A DNA stretch of 64,000 bases from Lophius americanus. Lineage: Eukaryota > Chordata > Actinopteri > Lophiiformes > Lophiidae. How positions within the stretch are numbered: position 1 is the first letter of the stretch; the number at the start of each line of letters is the position of its first letter. A program made the position numbers and the translations under genes. Shown piece after piece: positions 44,691 through 56,029 of this stretch. The stretch covers positions 12,622,001-12,686,000 of the forward strand of contig JBBDHG010000003.1 in assembly GCA_037951165.1 (NCBI GenBank), in the 5' to 3' direction. Below the pieces are notes generated by a model. That model saw nothing but the letters and a program-made list of their open reading frames with translations, did not search any database and was not told the origin of the DNA.

Positions 44691-45389
44691 TAAACCTGAG
44701 GGACATAGACAGACAGTTGTCCAGATCATGCAGTCAGTGTGATAATTCGCTATATATTTAAACACCTGGTGTTGATTAGAAGCACACTTACATCTTAAAT
44801 CTGTGATGAAAACAGTGGTGCACATCTCATTAGCACACAGCAGCCGGGGTTCAGGCTCACTAGTCTTGGCTTAATGCAGCCTGTGCTAATGTTAGCAAAC
44901 ATTAAATCAATAAATGATGGATTGTAATGGCTGGAATTGATTAACCATTGAAGGCAGAGGGGAAAAAAATCGGTCTGCTTTTTCCTTTGTTTGATTTTGA
45001 AATGCCTTGTGCAATCCTTCCCCCAAAGAAACACAACTCAGGATGCTCTGAGGTTGATTAATAAAGTATTAAAGGGGAATTATTTAAGCTAATGGTCCAT
45101 TAGCAGCCGCTTGACAGACCGCTTACTCTCTCCCTCTCTCTTAGTACTGTTTTAGTGTGGACTGTGGTAAGAGGTAGCAACATCCTGTTAAAACGAAAGA
45201 ATAACAACAGACCTAAAAAAAGGAAAAAGTTTATTACATATAAAAACATATTTTCTGACTACCTTTTCTGAAAATGCCCGCACATATGATCCAGCTTGCT
45301 CACATGGAGTAGAAGTAGAAACATCAGCAATCCATGTCTTCTATGATGGAAGGATCGAACACATCCTGAGCAGCTCCTCTATGGCACTG
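44691..45389. other. Gene-free, possibly conserved noncoding stretch
   Basis: About 44740-44960 and 45040-45130 are unique, low-repeat sequences with homeodomain-like TAAT words (for example GGTTGATTAATAAAG, AGCTAATGGTCCATTAG) and no reading frame. They look like vertebrate conserved noncoding elements. This is an impression, not an alignment. Confidence 0.3.
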
Positions 45390-45636
45390 AATCACCGGCC
45401 AGGTCCTCAAGACCATCACTGAGCCATGATCAGGAACTCAAAACCATCACTGAGCCGTGATCAGGTACACAAGATCATCACTGAGCCATGATCAGGAACT
45501 CAAAACCATCACTGAGCCATGATCAGGAACTCAAAACCATCACTGAGCCGTGATCAGGTACGCAAGATCATCACTGAGCCATGATCAGGTACGCAAGATC
45601 ATCACTGAGCCATGATCAGGTCCTCAAGACTGAAGT
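45390..45636. repeat. 31-bp minisatellite, seven units
   Basis: ATCACTGAGCC begins at 45415, 45446, 45477, 45508, 45539, 45570 and 45601, an exact 31-base period. A shortened unit precedes it (45391-45414). All units share the core TGATCAGG. The second halves alternate between AACTCAAAACC and TAC(A/G)CAAGATC. CATGATCA in most units and GTGATCA in units 2 and 5 gives an ordered variant pattern. Not coding. Confidence 0.9.
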
Positions 45637-46254
45637 ATGCCCGTATTACTCCACTGTAAAAAGGAGATGATTTTCTTTGAATTGAAATAAATGGCTGCTG
45701 AATGAAATTTTATGGGGTTCTATGCAGAGCTTTAAAACAAAATCTAATAATTTAATATTAAGTGCTTGATAGTACTTCTCTACTACTTACATGGTTTTTG
45801 GCTGGACACTAAATGACCTATAAACTTCACTGTGATCATGTTCTACATTAAGTTTAATTTGGAACCAGCGTTTTATTTCAATCTAGAAAATGTTTGACTT
45901 TCAATGCTCAGAAGAAACTTGCATCAAAACTTATGTTTCCAATTCTAAACTACGCTGATGTTATTAATCATCTAAAACTAACCTACATCTGCTCAATACG
46001 GCATAGTGATCAGTTCTTTAGGTTTGTTTCCATTTGTTTTTGACATAAGCTCTCTAAACTGGCCTCTACTCAATACAAGGAGACAGATTCACAGGCTTCA
46101 AGTCGTATTATTGCAAGTATGCTCCCTATTCCCAATTTCCCTAATACCATATTCATCAGTTAATCAAAGTAGGCATTCTGAAGCATATGTCTCTCTCATC
46201 CCTGCAGTCAGAAAACAGTGAGAGAAAAGCACTCAGAGGGCGCACACCTCCAAC
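45637..46254. other. Unannotated AT-rich stretch
   Basis: No recognisable gene or repeat. Confidence 0.5.
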
Positions 46255-46620
46255 AAGGGGCCTTTTTTATTCCATTGATGTTCCTTTGGGGGTGGACCTC
46301 GGGGCTCAGTGGGCTGAACAGTGACACTGTAGTGGAGGGCGCAGGAAACGACAGTTACAGAGTATTTGAGAGTTTTTTGGAGTTGTCCATGGCTATCTAG
46401 TGGATGTGTTCACTATTGTACTCATTTTCTAATGTTCCTGTTTTCATTGGCTAATTATTGAATGTTAAATTGTTTGTATTTGTGATTGTAAAGTTTTTTT
46501 TTTGTTGAATTTCATGTTAATTTTATTATTTGTATTGCTTTCTAGGATCCCCTTTGGATGATGAGTGATTCATCTGAAGAGGTTTATCCCTAAGAATAAA
46601 CTTGTTCAACCATTACTGGG
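46255..46620 (+). repeat. Dispersed repeat (partner at 24825-24965), LTR-like end
   Basis: 46255-46395 shares TTTGGGGGTGGACC..., GGCTCAGTGGGCTGAACAGT and TACAGAGTATTTG with 24825-24965. It ends near 46597 with CCCTAAGAATAAACTTGTTC, a polyadenylation-like signal, so the whole could be an LTR or retroposon. Family unknown. Confidence 0.35.
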
Positions 46621-47261
46621 GTATGATCAGATCCCTGAGACCCTCACTGGGTCAACCAGCCAAAGCACATCTCCCATTTAACGCCAGAACAAGAAGGCAG
46701 GAGGGCCGCCGGAGGAATAACCAAAGAGCTGCTCTGCTGGATTGATTTCTACGGCTGGAAACAGGGGACGACAGTGGACCTTGAGAAATGGTTAATAATG
46801 CCGTCACACGAGCCCAGTCCTCACCGAGAGCAGACCTCAGAGACCTAATCTCACTATGTGTGCAGTGTAAACAGCAACGTGATCATGAAGGGTTGTGCCA
46901 CGGCCATCATGTTTTATATTGTAACAATATTGTTCAGATTGCTGCTGCTTGAATAAACACCATCCCAGTCAGTCATGTGGAATAGAGTTGGTTTCATTGG
47001 CAGTTTTATTTAATTTCCAATCCAATCTGTTCAGGCGTTCTTCACATGCAAACAGGTCGTTAAACAATTCTGCAGGAAATAGAAGTAATTACCCACAAAC
47101 CTGCTTAACATCCTCCTGTTGTGTCGAGACAGGGACGTTTAATGTACCTTGTAATTTGATGGGCCTCTTCATCATTTTAAACACACTCCAGCCAAGCCAC
47201 ACAAACACACACACACAGACACACACACACACACAGTCATGCACACACACTTTCACAATTA
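46621..47261. other. Gene-free stretch, (AC)n microsatellite
   Basis: Unique sequence at 46785-46940 and 47000-47170 could be conserved noncoding DNA. An (AC)n-rich run lies at 47200-47250. GGGGTATGATCAGATCCCTG near 46619 resembles one diverged unit of the 45.4-kb minisatellite. Confidence 0.4.
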
Positions 47262-47845
47262 ATACAGTACTGTGAAAAAGTATGAGATGATTCTTCTATT
47301 TTTAAGCTGAACTGTTTTCTGGTTTTCTAATAAAATGTATGATAAAACAACCCAACAACACAAAACACATGAGTTTGAATAAAATTTATTTAATGATCCA
47401 AAAAGGTTTTCCAGCACCAACGGGCTCGGTGTGAAAGAGGCTCCACCCCTTTAGAAACGCAATCCTAAAAAGTACCTAACTCCAATAATAACTGATTGCA
47501 TCTGGACTAGATCCACCCAGACCTGATCAGTACCATCCCTGTTCAATCACATCATCACTTTAATAGATCTTCTTCGGAGGCAGGAAGTTGGCTCTTCGAC
47601 TTCATCAGTTGCACACTTTGTCAAAATCAAAAGAATTCCCCCAAGGGGATTTAAGTCCATCGGTCTGGGAAGGGTTCCAAAGCTGTTTCTAATGTTCTTG
47701 GACTCTCAGATCTACTGATAGACACATTATCTACAAATGGAGAAGACTTGCAACAAGAGTGAATCTTCACAGATGCGGTGAAGATTCCGGCAGAGGATCA
47801 GCGACTCCGAGAGATTATTTCACTGTTTAATAGTTAAACCAGCAT
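47262..47845 (+). pseudogene. Tc1-like element, 5' end and HTH domain
   Basis: Left end TACAGTACTGTGAAAAAGTA is a Tc1-type terminal repeat at a TA site. Near 47668-47810 the frames give GSKAVSNVLGLS, RHIIYKWRRLATRVNLHR, that is, the first helix-turn-helix of a Tc1 transposase (usual form GK..KAISKxLG...TVRxIIxKWRxxxTxxNLPR). One frameshift at 47714 and further damage. The catalytic half and right end are missing. Confidence 0.65.
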
Positions 47846-48135
47846 GGTGTAAAGTTTCTTTTTTAAATTAAACCACTGTTCACCGTTGGACACAGCCCTA
47901 CCAAGACACAATGAGGATATATTAGAAAAGACCGCCTTTACCTCCTCAGGTCTCAGCATAGATGAATGGATTCACACCAGCACATAGACTGATCCAATTA
48001 TTTAACCAAAGCCTTTCACTTTCAAGCAGACAAAAATAAATGTATCACATTACAAGTCTAAAGTAATACTCTACTTCAGTTTGCTTTAATGCAAAACTGA
48101 AGATTTGAAAAGTGATCCTCACTCAGATATGAAAT
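47846..48135. other. Unannotated stretch between two Tc1 fragments
   Basis: Nothing recognised. Confidence 0.45.
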
Positions 48136-48215
48136 CAGTATATACTGATCAGCCATAACATTATAACCGGTGACAGGTGAGCACTATTTATTATCCATGG
48201 TTACCATTTTGTTTT
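48136..48215 (+). mobile_element. Tc1-like terminal inverted repeat end
   Basis: ATATACTGATCAGCCATAAC, ATTATAACCGGTGACAGGTG and TTATCCATGGTTACCAT are the left end of a well-known fish Tc1 family, the one whose HTH fragment is at 57990-58160. The body that should follow is not recognisable, so this is a truncated copy or MITE. Confidence 0.6.
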
Positions 48216-49064
48216 TTTCCAACATTAGTTCTGATCTTAACCATCGACTATCGATTTATTTGCCAGATTTTGCCCCAAAATTCACAACCAGTTACAGTTT
48301 TATTCGGATTTCTACACAAAACCAGGCCAAAAGTTATTTCTAGAAGCAGCAGTGTAGAGCACCTGTGGAATCAGTCACAGTTCCATTCATTCATCTAACT
48401 TCCAGACAGATACTTTTAATTACAAATAAGTGACAGAGCTTTCCTCAGTTGCTTGTTGGAATCTCCTGGCCTTTAAGGTATTGCTCGGAGAACATTTTAG
48501 CGGACCTGAAGCTCTGTCCGAGTCTGTTCTGCAGAGATAGGGGTGAGGTTCGGAATCCAATCTCCCTGCTATCAGCACCCACACACACCACCAGATAAAC
48601 ACACGCAGTGATGGGTAGGTGGAGGCAGCACTTACACGTGTCCGGAACTTTGCTCTGGACACTGTGTGTCTGGGTTCTAACGTGGATTACAAATCAGTGG
48701 GGCCAAAGGACAATGGGTGCATAGTGGTGACAGTAGCTATGAAGGCAGGGGAGGTTTGAGGTTTGAGGATGGAAAACGCCAAAGGTCCCAGTTTGGACAG
48801 TGACCTCATGATGCAGATAGCAGTCTTAATTGCATAAACGGGGAAAATTCACCAACCATAAGTTGTAAGATCATAACCTCCTTCCTTATAATGTGTAGTT
48901 TCCCGGACTTTGTGATGCACTGTCTGACGTGCAACTTCACCACTCCATCAGGTCCTTACTCTTGCCCAATTTTTGTGAATTCATGTGCAAAGACAACCAG
49001 AAATGTAACATATCTCAAATGTATAACATACACATATCTCCTCCACCGCAGTTTCTCCTCCACC
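48216..49064. other. Unannotated stretch
   Basis: Short frames only. The region next to the RTE fragment at 49065 may hold more of that element but I cannot show it. Confidence 0.4.
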
Positions 49065-49252
49065 TGCTCCCTGTTCTCACTACAGGTCACAATGTTGTCC
49101 GCGAACATCATAGTCCGCGGAGATTCCTGACTGACCCCATCTGCCAGCCTGTCCATCACCATAGCAAACAGAAGGGTCTCAGAGCTGATCCTTGATGCAG
49201 CCCTGCAATGACTTTGAACCCATCCCTAACTCCTACCACACGCATATATCAG
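49065..49252 (-). pseudogene. RTE-like reverse transcriptase fragment
   Basis: On the minus strand it reads GFKVIAGLHQGSALRPF, a frameshift, then AMVMDRLADGVSQESPRTMM, FADNIVTCSENREQVEEKL. This is the HQGSxLSP and FADD region of RTE (BovB-like) LINEs. The second catalytic aspartate is asparagine (FADN, 49094-49105), so the copy is dead even apart from the frameshift. Confidence 0.75.
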
Positions 49253-50470
49253 ACGTTCATGCTGCAACACAATCACAGACACTATATAATATTTAGGTAA
49301 AATTACGATAAAAGAAGGAAATTTTTCATGCAAAGACATTAAATCCTTACAACTAAACAAACAGTAACGGGAGCTTTATTCAGAGGGAGGAGCTTGTTTC
49401 CCTGCTAGTACACATTCATATTGATGGATATCGAACCGACAGTCTTCATTTTTGCTTTTTTTAAGTCTTTTTTTAAAACTTTCCTGCCTGACTTCATTAT
49501 TGCAGAAGTTATTATTTTAACACTGCTCATTGCCCTGTTTTGCTTTTTTTGCAGTTTGTTTTGATTTTACAGACCAGCATTCCGGGTGCCCCCTAGTGGG
49601 TAGGGAGCACTGACTAACAGCACCCAGTCATTATTAGCAAATTACTTGCTATACAATAAAAAAAGCGAAGTTGAAGATTTGAAATGCTGGACTGACACGG
49701 ATGTCATAAAGCTTCAATGCCTTCACGTTTTAATGTGTTTTTGGTTGATTTCATTTATGCTGAAACAGCAGTATCCGGCAAAGAGGGTGTAAAAATAGCA
49801 TTTCTCTTGGTCAGGGACCTCCTGCGACCTTTGAGACAGCTTAAAGCTTTTTCTAGCACCGTCGGTGCCGAGAGGGATTAGAAGCTTTTGTGCTGCAGGT
49901 CAAGATAATGATGGTTAGTGAAGGTCTTTGCTACTTTCTGAGATCACTCTCCAACATTAACAGTCCAGTGAGTGGGAGCAGTGTAGATCTGCAACTCTGA
50001 AATCATCCTTCAGTTCCTATATATCATACATCTGTATGTGTGATCTTAAATCTTTAACATAATTAATTAAAACAACATTTCTGCTGCCTCTGCTTCTGGT
50101 AGGCCACACTTAGACTGAACTGAGGAGATAAGAAAAAACATGTTGAAATATGGTAATATCCTAGTAGTTCTAAAAAATTATAGCCTAAGCAATAAATCAT
50201 GATCCAGGAGCTCCTGCTGCAAGGTTCTGGCAGCAGAAATACATTATTAGTAAAAAGATTCAAGAAGAGATTAGAGGAAAAGACAACGTATCTCGGCTGT
50301 AAGAAGAAACCAAACCATGTGACCAAGAGACACAACTGTACAGTTATATTTGTTTATGTTGATTTTTTGTTTTTTCCATTACAAAAACACAATGAGAAGC
50401 TCAAAAGATAAAACATAAAATATCAATGTTGATGATAAAAAAGACTACAATAATATTAAGATAAATCCAT
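49253..50470. other. Unannotated stretch
   Basis: About 49800-49990 is unique sequence that could be conserved noncoding DNA. No reading frame of interest. Confidence 0.4.
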
Positions 50471-50702
50471 CGTAGCACCGTGGTTAGCGCTGCTGCCTCA
50501 CAGTAAGAAGGTAGTGGGTTTGAATCCAGCTCCAACGGCCTTTCTGTGTGGAGATAGCTTGTTCTCCCTGTGTCTGCATGGGATCTCTCCAGGAACTCCG
50601 GCTTCCTCCAACAGTCCAAAAACAGGTGACATTGTGACCCCAATCCTTAAATTGCCCATAGGAGTGAATGTGACTGGTTTTCTATCTCTCTGTGTAACAA
50701 AC
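50471..50702 (+). mobile_element. tRNA-like SINE, best copy
   Basis: A tRNA-like head, with A-box-like CGTGGTTAGCGCTGCTG and B box GGTTTGAATCC (50517-50527), is followed by the teleost SINE body (CCTTTCTGTGTGGAG, TTCTCCCTGTGTCTGCATGG, CTCCGGCTTCCTCCAACAG, AAATTGCCCATAGGAGTGAA). The head would serve as an internal RNA polymerase III promoter. It is diverged; a real tRNA is excluded because no acceptor stem pairs. Confidence 0.7.
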
Positions 50703-50984
50703 AAATATAGTTTCATTTGTGGAGAGCAGTGAAGCATATGTGGCAAATATGTTTGCCACTTCTCCATCCGAACTATAATAATAAATAATAATAATACACT
50801 CTGTATAGCGTCTTTGGGTATATTGAAAAGCTGGTATTATTATTAAGATTTTTTTTTTTTAAATACTTCGTTCTATTCTCTCTTCTGTTCTTCTATTGGA
50901 CCGAAGGTTGGTGCAAAAAAACCCTGCTTGAGATCTCCCTCTGTCCTGATGTTTAAATCGGCTAGCGGTATGAGTAGTTTAGAG
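50703..50984. other. Unannotated stretch
   Basis: A (TAA)n run near 50777-50795 and a T run near 50850. Nothing else. Confidence 0.45.
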
Positions 50985-51290
50985 CTCAGGAACCATCAAG
51001 TAGTGGTAAAGTGGTCTTGATGGTCTAATCTGTGGTCTTAGCTGGGTTTTGGGGTAAAGACTGCAGGAACCATCTTCTACCCTGTCCCTCAGGAGAGCTG
51101 GAGCTCAGTATCCCACAGTTTGATCTGTTGAAGACGATGATTAGAGGTCTTGAAGCACAAACAATGTCAAACCATTGGTCCAACTTTAAACAGGTTAGAA
51201 CATAAATTTGACAGCAGAACATGTTGCATGTCTGGATGTGTTCAGATGCCGAGCTGCATTCTGAATCATCAAAGATATCAGCTATGGTAA
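50985..51290 (+). repeat. Dispersed repeat, copy 2 (partner at 19726-20105)
   Basis: Same order of phrases as its partner: ACCATCTTCTACCCTGTCCC, AGTTTGATCTGTTGAAGACG, CCAACTTTAAACAGGTTAG, CAGAACATGTTGCATGTCTG, GATGCCGAGCTGCATTCTG. The two are same-strand and strongly diverged. Confidence 0.5.
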
Positions 51291-51984
51291 TCCACTTTCC
51301 TTCCACTGGGTCGGGCCGCCGCGGCAGCAGGGATCCCAGGTTGATAATAAAACTCATAGTAATGCAACATTTGGTATTAGCTTGTGGGGAAATACTATAA
51401 AATAATGAAATCAGTTTGGCAAAGGACTAGAACTACAATTAGACTAATTTGTGAGCCCTTTGTGGCTGGGTTAAAAAATATACATATAAAACAAAACAAA
51501 ACAGGATAATTTGACTAAAACTGAGATAACTAAAGAGAACACTTGACACGGAAGTAAAAAAAAATTGTAATTGTTTAAAAATATTTGACAAAATGAACTG
51601 CAGCCTAATGTGGAATCCAGATCCCGGCTTGAGTGGAGAGGAGACGGGTCGGTTTATGCTGTCCCTTAACTTCCCCTCTTCATCTCATTGTGAACATTTT
51701 ATTTGTAGTAGTATTAAAATAATGCGTTGACCCTAACTGGGGATCAGGTGCTCATCCAGTAAGTTGAATAATGCAAATTACAGTTAGATAACTGATTAAG
51801 AAATTAAATTTTAGGGGTTGTTCATAATATTGAACTGTCACTACAGCTTTACATTTTTTTTTACTTTACATGATTTTTTTAAACCGCGGTTCCTGTTGCA
51901 TTAAAACAACTTTGTCTTGTTTATTTAAAGTTCATTGTTTGACTGTTGTTGTGGTTTAGCAGAGCCAGACTATTGGACCCCCGT
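51291..51984. other. Unannotated AT-rich stretch
   Basis: Nothing recognised. Confidence 0.5.
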
Positions 51985-52395
51985 GCAGACACATGATTGA
52001 CAGGTGTATTGCATTTCTTTTTCAAAAATCCCAAATTTACAACAGAGACAAGAGGTCAAAGCGGCGGGGGGCAGTCCAGACAGGTAAACAAATCAAGTCC
52101 TGAGCAGAAAACTCCGGAAAACACACTGGGAACTTTATTCAGTGGAGACGTGTCAACGACTCACTGTCGCAGAATATAAGGAACTAAATATGACAAAATG
52201 AACGAGACAAAGAGAGATAGCTGGGGGGGAATCAAGAGAGAGAGACACAGATGAGACAGGAAGACAATGAAGGTGGAAACACCTGTGTGAAACACTGGAG
52301 AGACGGCGAGAGAGAGGGAGAAGGATCACCAGTAAAAACACTCCTTCAGAGACTTCACTCAGACAGGAAGAATAAAGAAATGAGACAAAAATGAG
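51985..52395 (-). mobile_element. LTR-like segment, minus
   Basis: On the minus strand it has TTCCCCCCCAGCTATCTCTC, CATATTTAGTTCCTTATATTC and then CCACTGAATAAAGTTCCCAG followed by TGTGTTTTCCGGAG, the arrangement of promoter, polyadenylation signal and U5 in fish gypsy-type LTRs. It resembles 56160-56510 in general style. No coding part adjacent. Confidence 0.4.
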
Positions 52396-52407
52396 CAAAA
52401 TAACAAG

Positions 52408-52674
52408 ATTTTGAGTAAAACATGATGTAGATGAGATAAATCTTCTGAAGTTGATGCATATGCACCAAGTTCATACTAAATCGGACCAACGCTTGACAAA
52501 ATTAAACCCTCTTGAGATAAAGCTCCCCCAGTGTCGGAACTATACAACCGACCACTCCCAAAATCACTCCAGTCTTTCCTTCGTCTAATTTGGTAGTCTT
52601 TTAGTTTTTGAGTTATCGTGTTAACACGCAGGATCTATGGTGGATGCGGCGGGGAGTCGTGGCAAATGTAATAT
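52408..52674 (-). repeat. Modular repeat, copy 8
   Basis: AAGTTGATGCATATGCACCA, ATAAAGCTCCCCCAGTGTCG, AAATCACTCCAGTCTTTCCT and the head GTTATCGTGTTAACACGCAG, GATCTATGG, GGATGCGGCGG. The tail module is missing. Confidence 0.65.
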
Positions 52675-55600
52675 TGAATTACATGGAATCACCTCAGGCT
52701 AGAGGTTTTCATCTGGAATGACCACATGAAATCAAACTGTACGACGTTTCGTTCTGTTGAGTTTAGCTGTCGGCTATTACTCAGGAAACACGAGTGAAGA
52801 CTTGTTTTCTTTCAACAAAACTCCCACATGGTGCTCAACACGATAAGAATTGTTTTAATAAAGTTTAGTTTGTGGTTTTCTGTGTATATTTTAGTTTGTG
52901 GCGGGACGGAAAACTAGCACAACATTGCTCGACAGAATATGAATATTAACGAGTTAGCTCACAGGAACACGGCTCACAGGTTATTTATGTTATTATATTA
53001 ACACTCATGAGCTCTACTGGAGGCTACAAGAATCCTATGTTTTATTCTTCTTTGTTGTTATAGTTTATTTTGTTTATATTTTTCATATCGTTACCAAACG
53101 TACATAAAAAGAATGTGTTACACACATTTTGCAAAATTACAGACTTTAGAGGAAAATATCCCTATCTTTATTAATGCTCATAGAATCGAAGAGCTTTACG
53201 TTTTTATTTTACGAAATTAAAATTCTACTTTGTTTCATGGCAAATTCAGAGTTTCGTTTATGGTAAAATTTAAGTTGGGAAAAAGAGAATAGTGTTATTT
53301 TATTACCAACCACACTACTAGTAAGGTTTTAGAGGGTGACTTAAATATATTGATTAAGGTTTAAATGAAAATTATAGTTTTTCCATGATCAGAGGTTTTG
53401 ACTTAGGAAAAGTTATTATATTGCCAATATCAAAATGTCAGCATTTTAATTTCTTTGTTCAAACGTATACACAAAAGAAAATTTGCACTGAATGATAAAT
53501 TTGGTTTAACCAAAATTAAGAAAAATTATTTGTAAGAAATAGTTTTTATTTCCCTTATATCCTGACAACAATAATTTTACATCATCTAAGAACAATTTTA
53601 TGTCTTTGGCTGAGGGGAAATATTTGCGATAGTGAATTCATTTTAAGGTTTCAATCAAATCCTGAATCTGACTTATACCTAATATTTGATAACTAATATA
53701 TTTTGACAAATATCAACAGTTTTTTATAAAGTTAGTTAAAAATGCAATTTTTTGAGTTTGCCACGTGACAACTAATTCCATAAAAGACAAAGAAGCTTCT
53801 TCACATTCATAATTGTGGAGCGTTGGATGATTCTGAAATTCTACAAGGCTCTGAGTTTCATATAATAAAAAACTCCAAAAGGAAGAAATTGTTACAAAGC
53901 AAAAAAAAAAAATCAAGGTTTCACCCAAATCATAAATATAACAACAACAAAAAAGAATTTTCTAGATTCACCATTTTCACATTTTTAAGGGCCATCTTTT
54001 TTCAGTGTACCACATGGAAATGATCAATAAGGACTGGACAAATTCCATAACACACTGGAAATGTCAAGTTCTGTGAGCCGTGCTGGGGATTTCTATCCGT
54101 CGGGCTGAGGCTTTGGCTCGCTTGAGGAGAGATGATATTGGACCCAATGAAGGGGAAATAATGCCTTTACATCCACTTCCTGTCCTGACAGAGTGACGCG
54201 GCGCTTTCTGTCTGGGCTCCCCAACCGGAGGGAGGTCACGTGAGGAGATAATACCCCTACATTATAAATTAAATGTATTATTATTATTATTATTACGATC
54301 AGCTACCGTGTTGGGAACCAGGCTTACAGCACCGTCTGCTACTTCCTGGCTGCTCCTTGGAGACATCCTCAGATCATTAGTGATGATAGATGCCGCCATC
54401 TTATGGGAGATGGCGAGATGATCAAAAAAGGAGATGATTGAAAATAATTTCATTCTGAGCAAACAAAGAAGCAGGCAACAATTATGCGAGCCAGCTTTTA
54501 GGGTATGCTTTGTGGAAATACTACACAGAATGGTGATAAAGGACTCGTTTTCCATAACAAAGCAATAACAGTCACCACTTATCAAACATCAGAATGATGA
54601 ATGGACTTTGAAATGGTCATTAGTGGATCCAAGCCTCTGGGACAAATCATTTAACAGATAGAGTATAAATTGCAATTCATCATCGGGGAAAGTTTTATAA
54701 GCAGATTTGTAAAAACAAAAAATCCCCAACAGATGTGTCACTTAAGCTATGTGACTGGCATATCATTATCTGAGGTGTGTCTGTTGTCTATAACCACCTA
54801 TCATTAGCAGAGGGGGAGGAGCCAATCCCAACTGACGTCAGATACAAAGAAGTGGGGCTAAACCTGAACAGGTCGCATAGAGATGAGAGAAGAATCTGGA
54901 GGAAGTCCAACATTGAAGCACATTATCTTATTCAAGAAGACGTATATGTCACAGTTCTGGTCTCAGGTTCTCTTTAATTTGAAGGTTAGTCAGCCTGGCT
55001 CTTGACTTGATGGCTTCCACTTCCTGATTCATTTTCAAAGTCGATTCCTTGTAAGACATTTCACTGTACACTTCCTGTCTCTGTTGTGTTTTCTGTGCAT
55101 ACCGGGCCTCACCTGCTCCCCAGCAGTCCAAATCCATCATTGCTTCCAATACGCTTTCCCAGGATTGCAGCTCTGTTCAGCTGCTTTTAATGGAACCAGC
55201 TGACATTTCCTCCACACGTTCAGCGGCCCCTCACTCTGAGATATTATTGAATCGTCTGGTTTGAATCCCCACTGCCACCTCGCTCAAACACTTCCGAGCC
55301 TCACTGGAACTGGTTCAACTGTCTTCCCAGACTTAATTGAGCCAATAGCTGCTCAGCCTTCCTGGCTCCATTCCTCCACGTCATGCAACCTTCTGCCTCG
55401 CACAGTCAGCTTTTTCTACAGTTCTTGGGTAAACTCTTCCCACTTCTTTGATTCATACATAGTATTGTCACATACACAACAGTTTACAGCAATAAAAAAT
55501 GACATCACGTACACTCCACCCAGAAAAGCTCCCAGGTCAGGGTCCAACCTTTGTGACGATGACCATGATGGTGTGTCACACACCCAGAGAAATATGCAGA

Positions 55601-56029
55601 CTCGTTTCTCTGTGCAGTGAAAAAAAGAAGCATCAGATGATGTGAATTTGAAGTTGTTGTTGGAGAGGTGGAAACAAGAAAGACATTATTATTCAGAGGA
55701 TGCTGTAGGTGTAACCAAAAGGCCTCGCAGCGGTGGTTGACCGATGCTGTAAATGCTGCTGCGTCAGAGATAAAAAAAAAGAAGTGGTCTGAGAATGGAT
55801 GCAAGAAACGCATTGCACTGCACTGGCAGAGTGTGTGACCAACAGGCAGTGGAGTTGGGAAACCAGAGCTAAGCCCATTTGGTGAGAAGCTGGCTGGCAT
55901 TATCTGGGAAACGCTCATGAGTGGATTTGTGATGCAGGCGGAGGGGATGATTAGTGTTCTGCTTCTGAAGCTGTAGTCTATAGCTTTGTGATTCATTTTG
56001 AAGTTTCTTATTCTGGGTTTATATTCCTG
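52675..56029. other. Long gene-free stretch
   Basis: Very AT-rich up to about 54 kb with no frames of interest. A (TTA)n run is at 54276-54295. A consensus CRE, TGACGTCA, is at 54833-54840 in unique sequence. 54050-54260 and 55120-55500 are more complex but not coding. The 235-codon minus frame at 55505-56212 has no domain and overlaps an LTR-like segment; I do not call it. Confidence 0.4.

Noticed and set aside
50471..50545. Functional tRNA gene
   Set aside because: A- and B-box-like words are present but the acceptor stem does not pair and the SINE body follows.
54833..54840. CRE site TGACGTCA as a promoter element
   Set aside because: A single 8-bp match in 64 kb is near chance expectation and no start of transcription is supported nearby.
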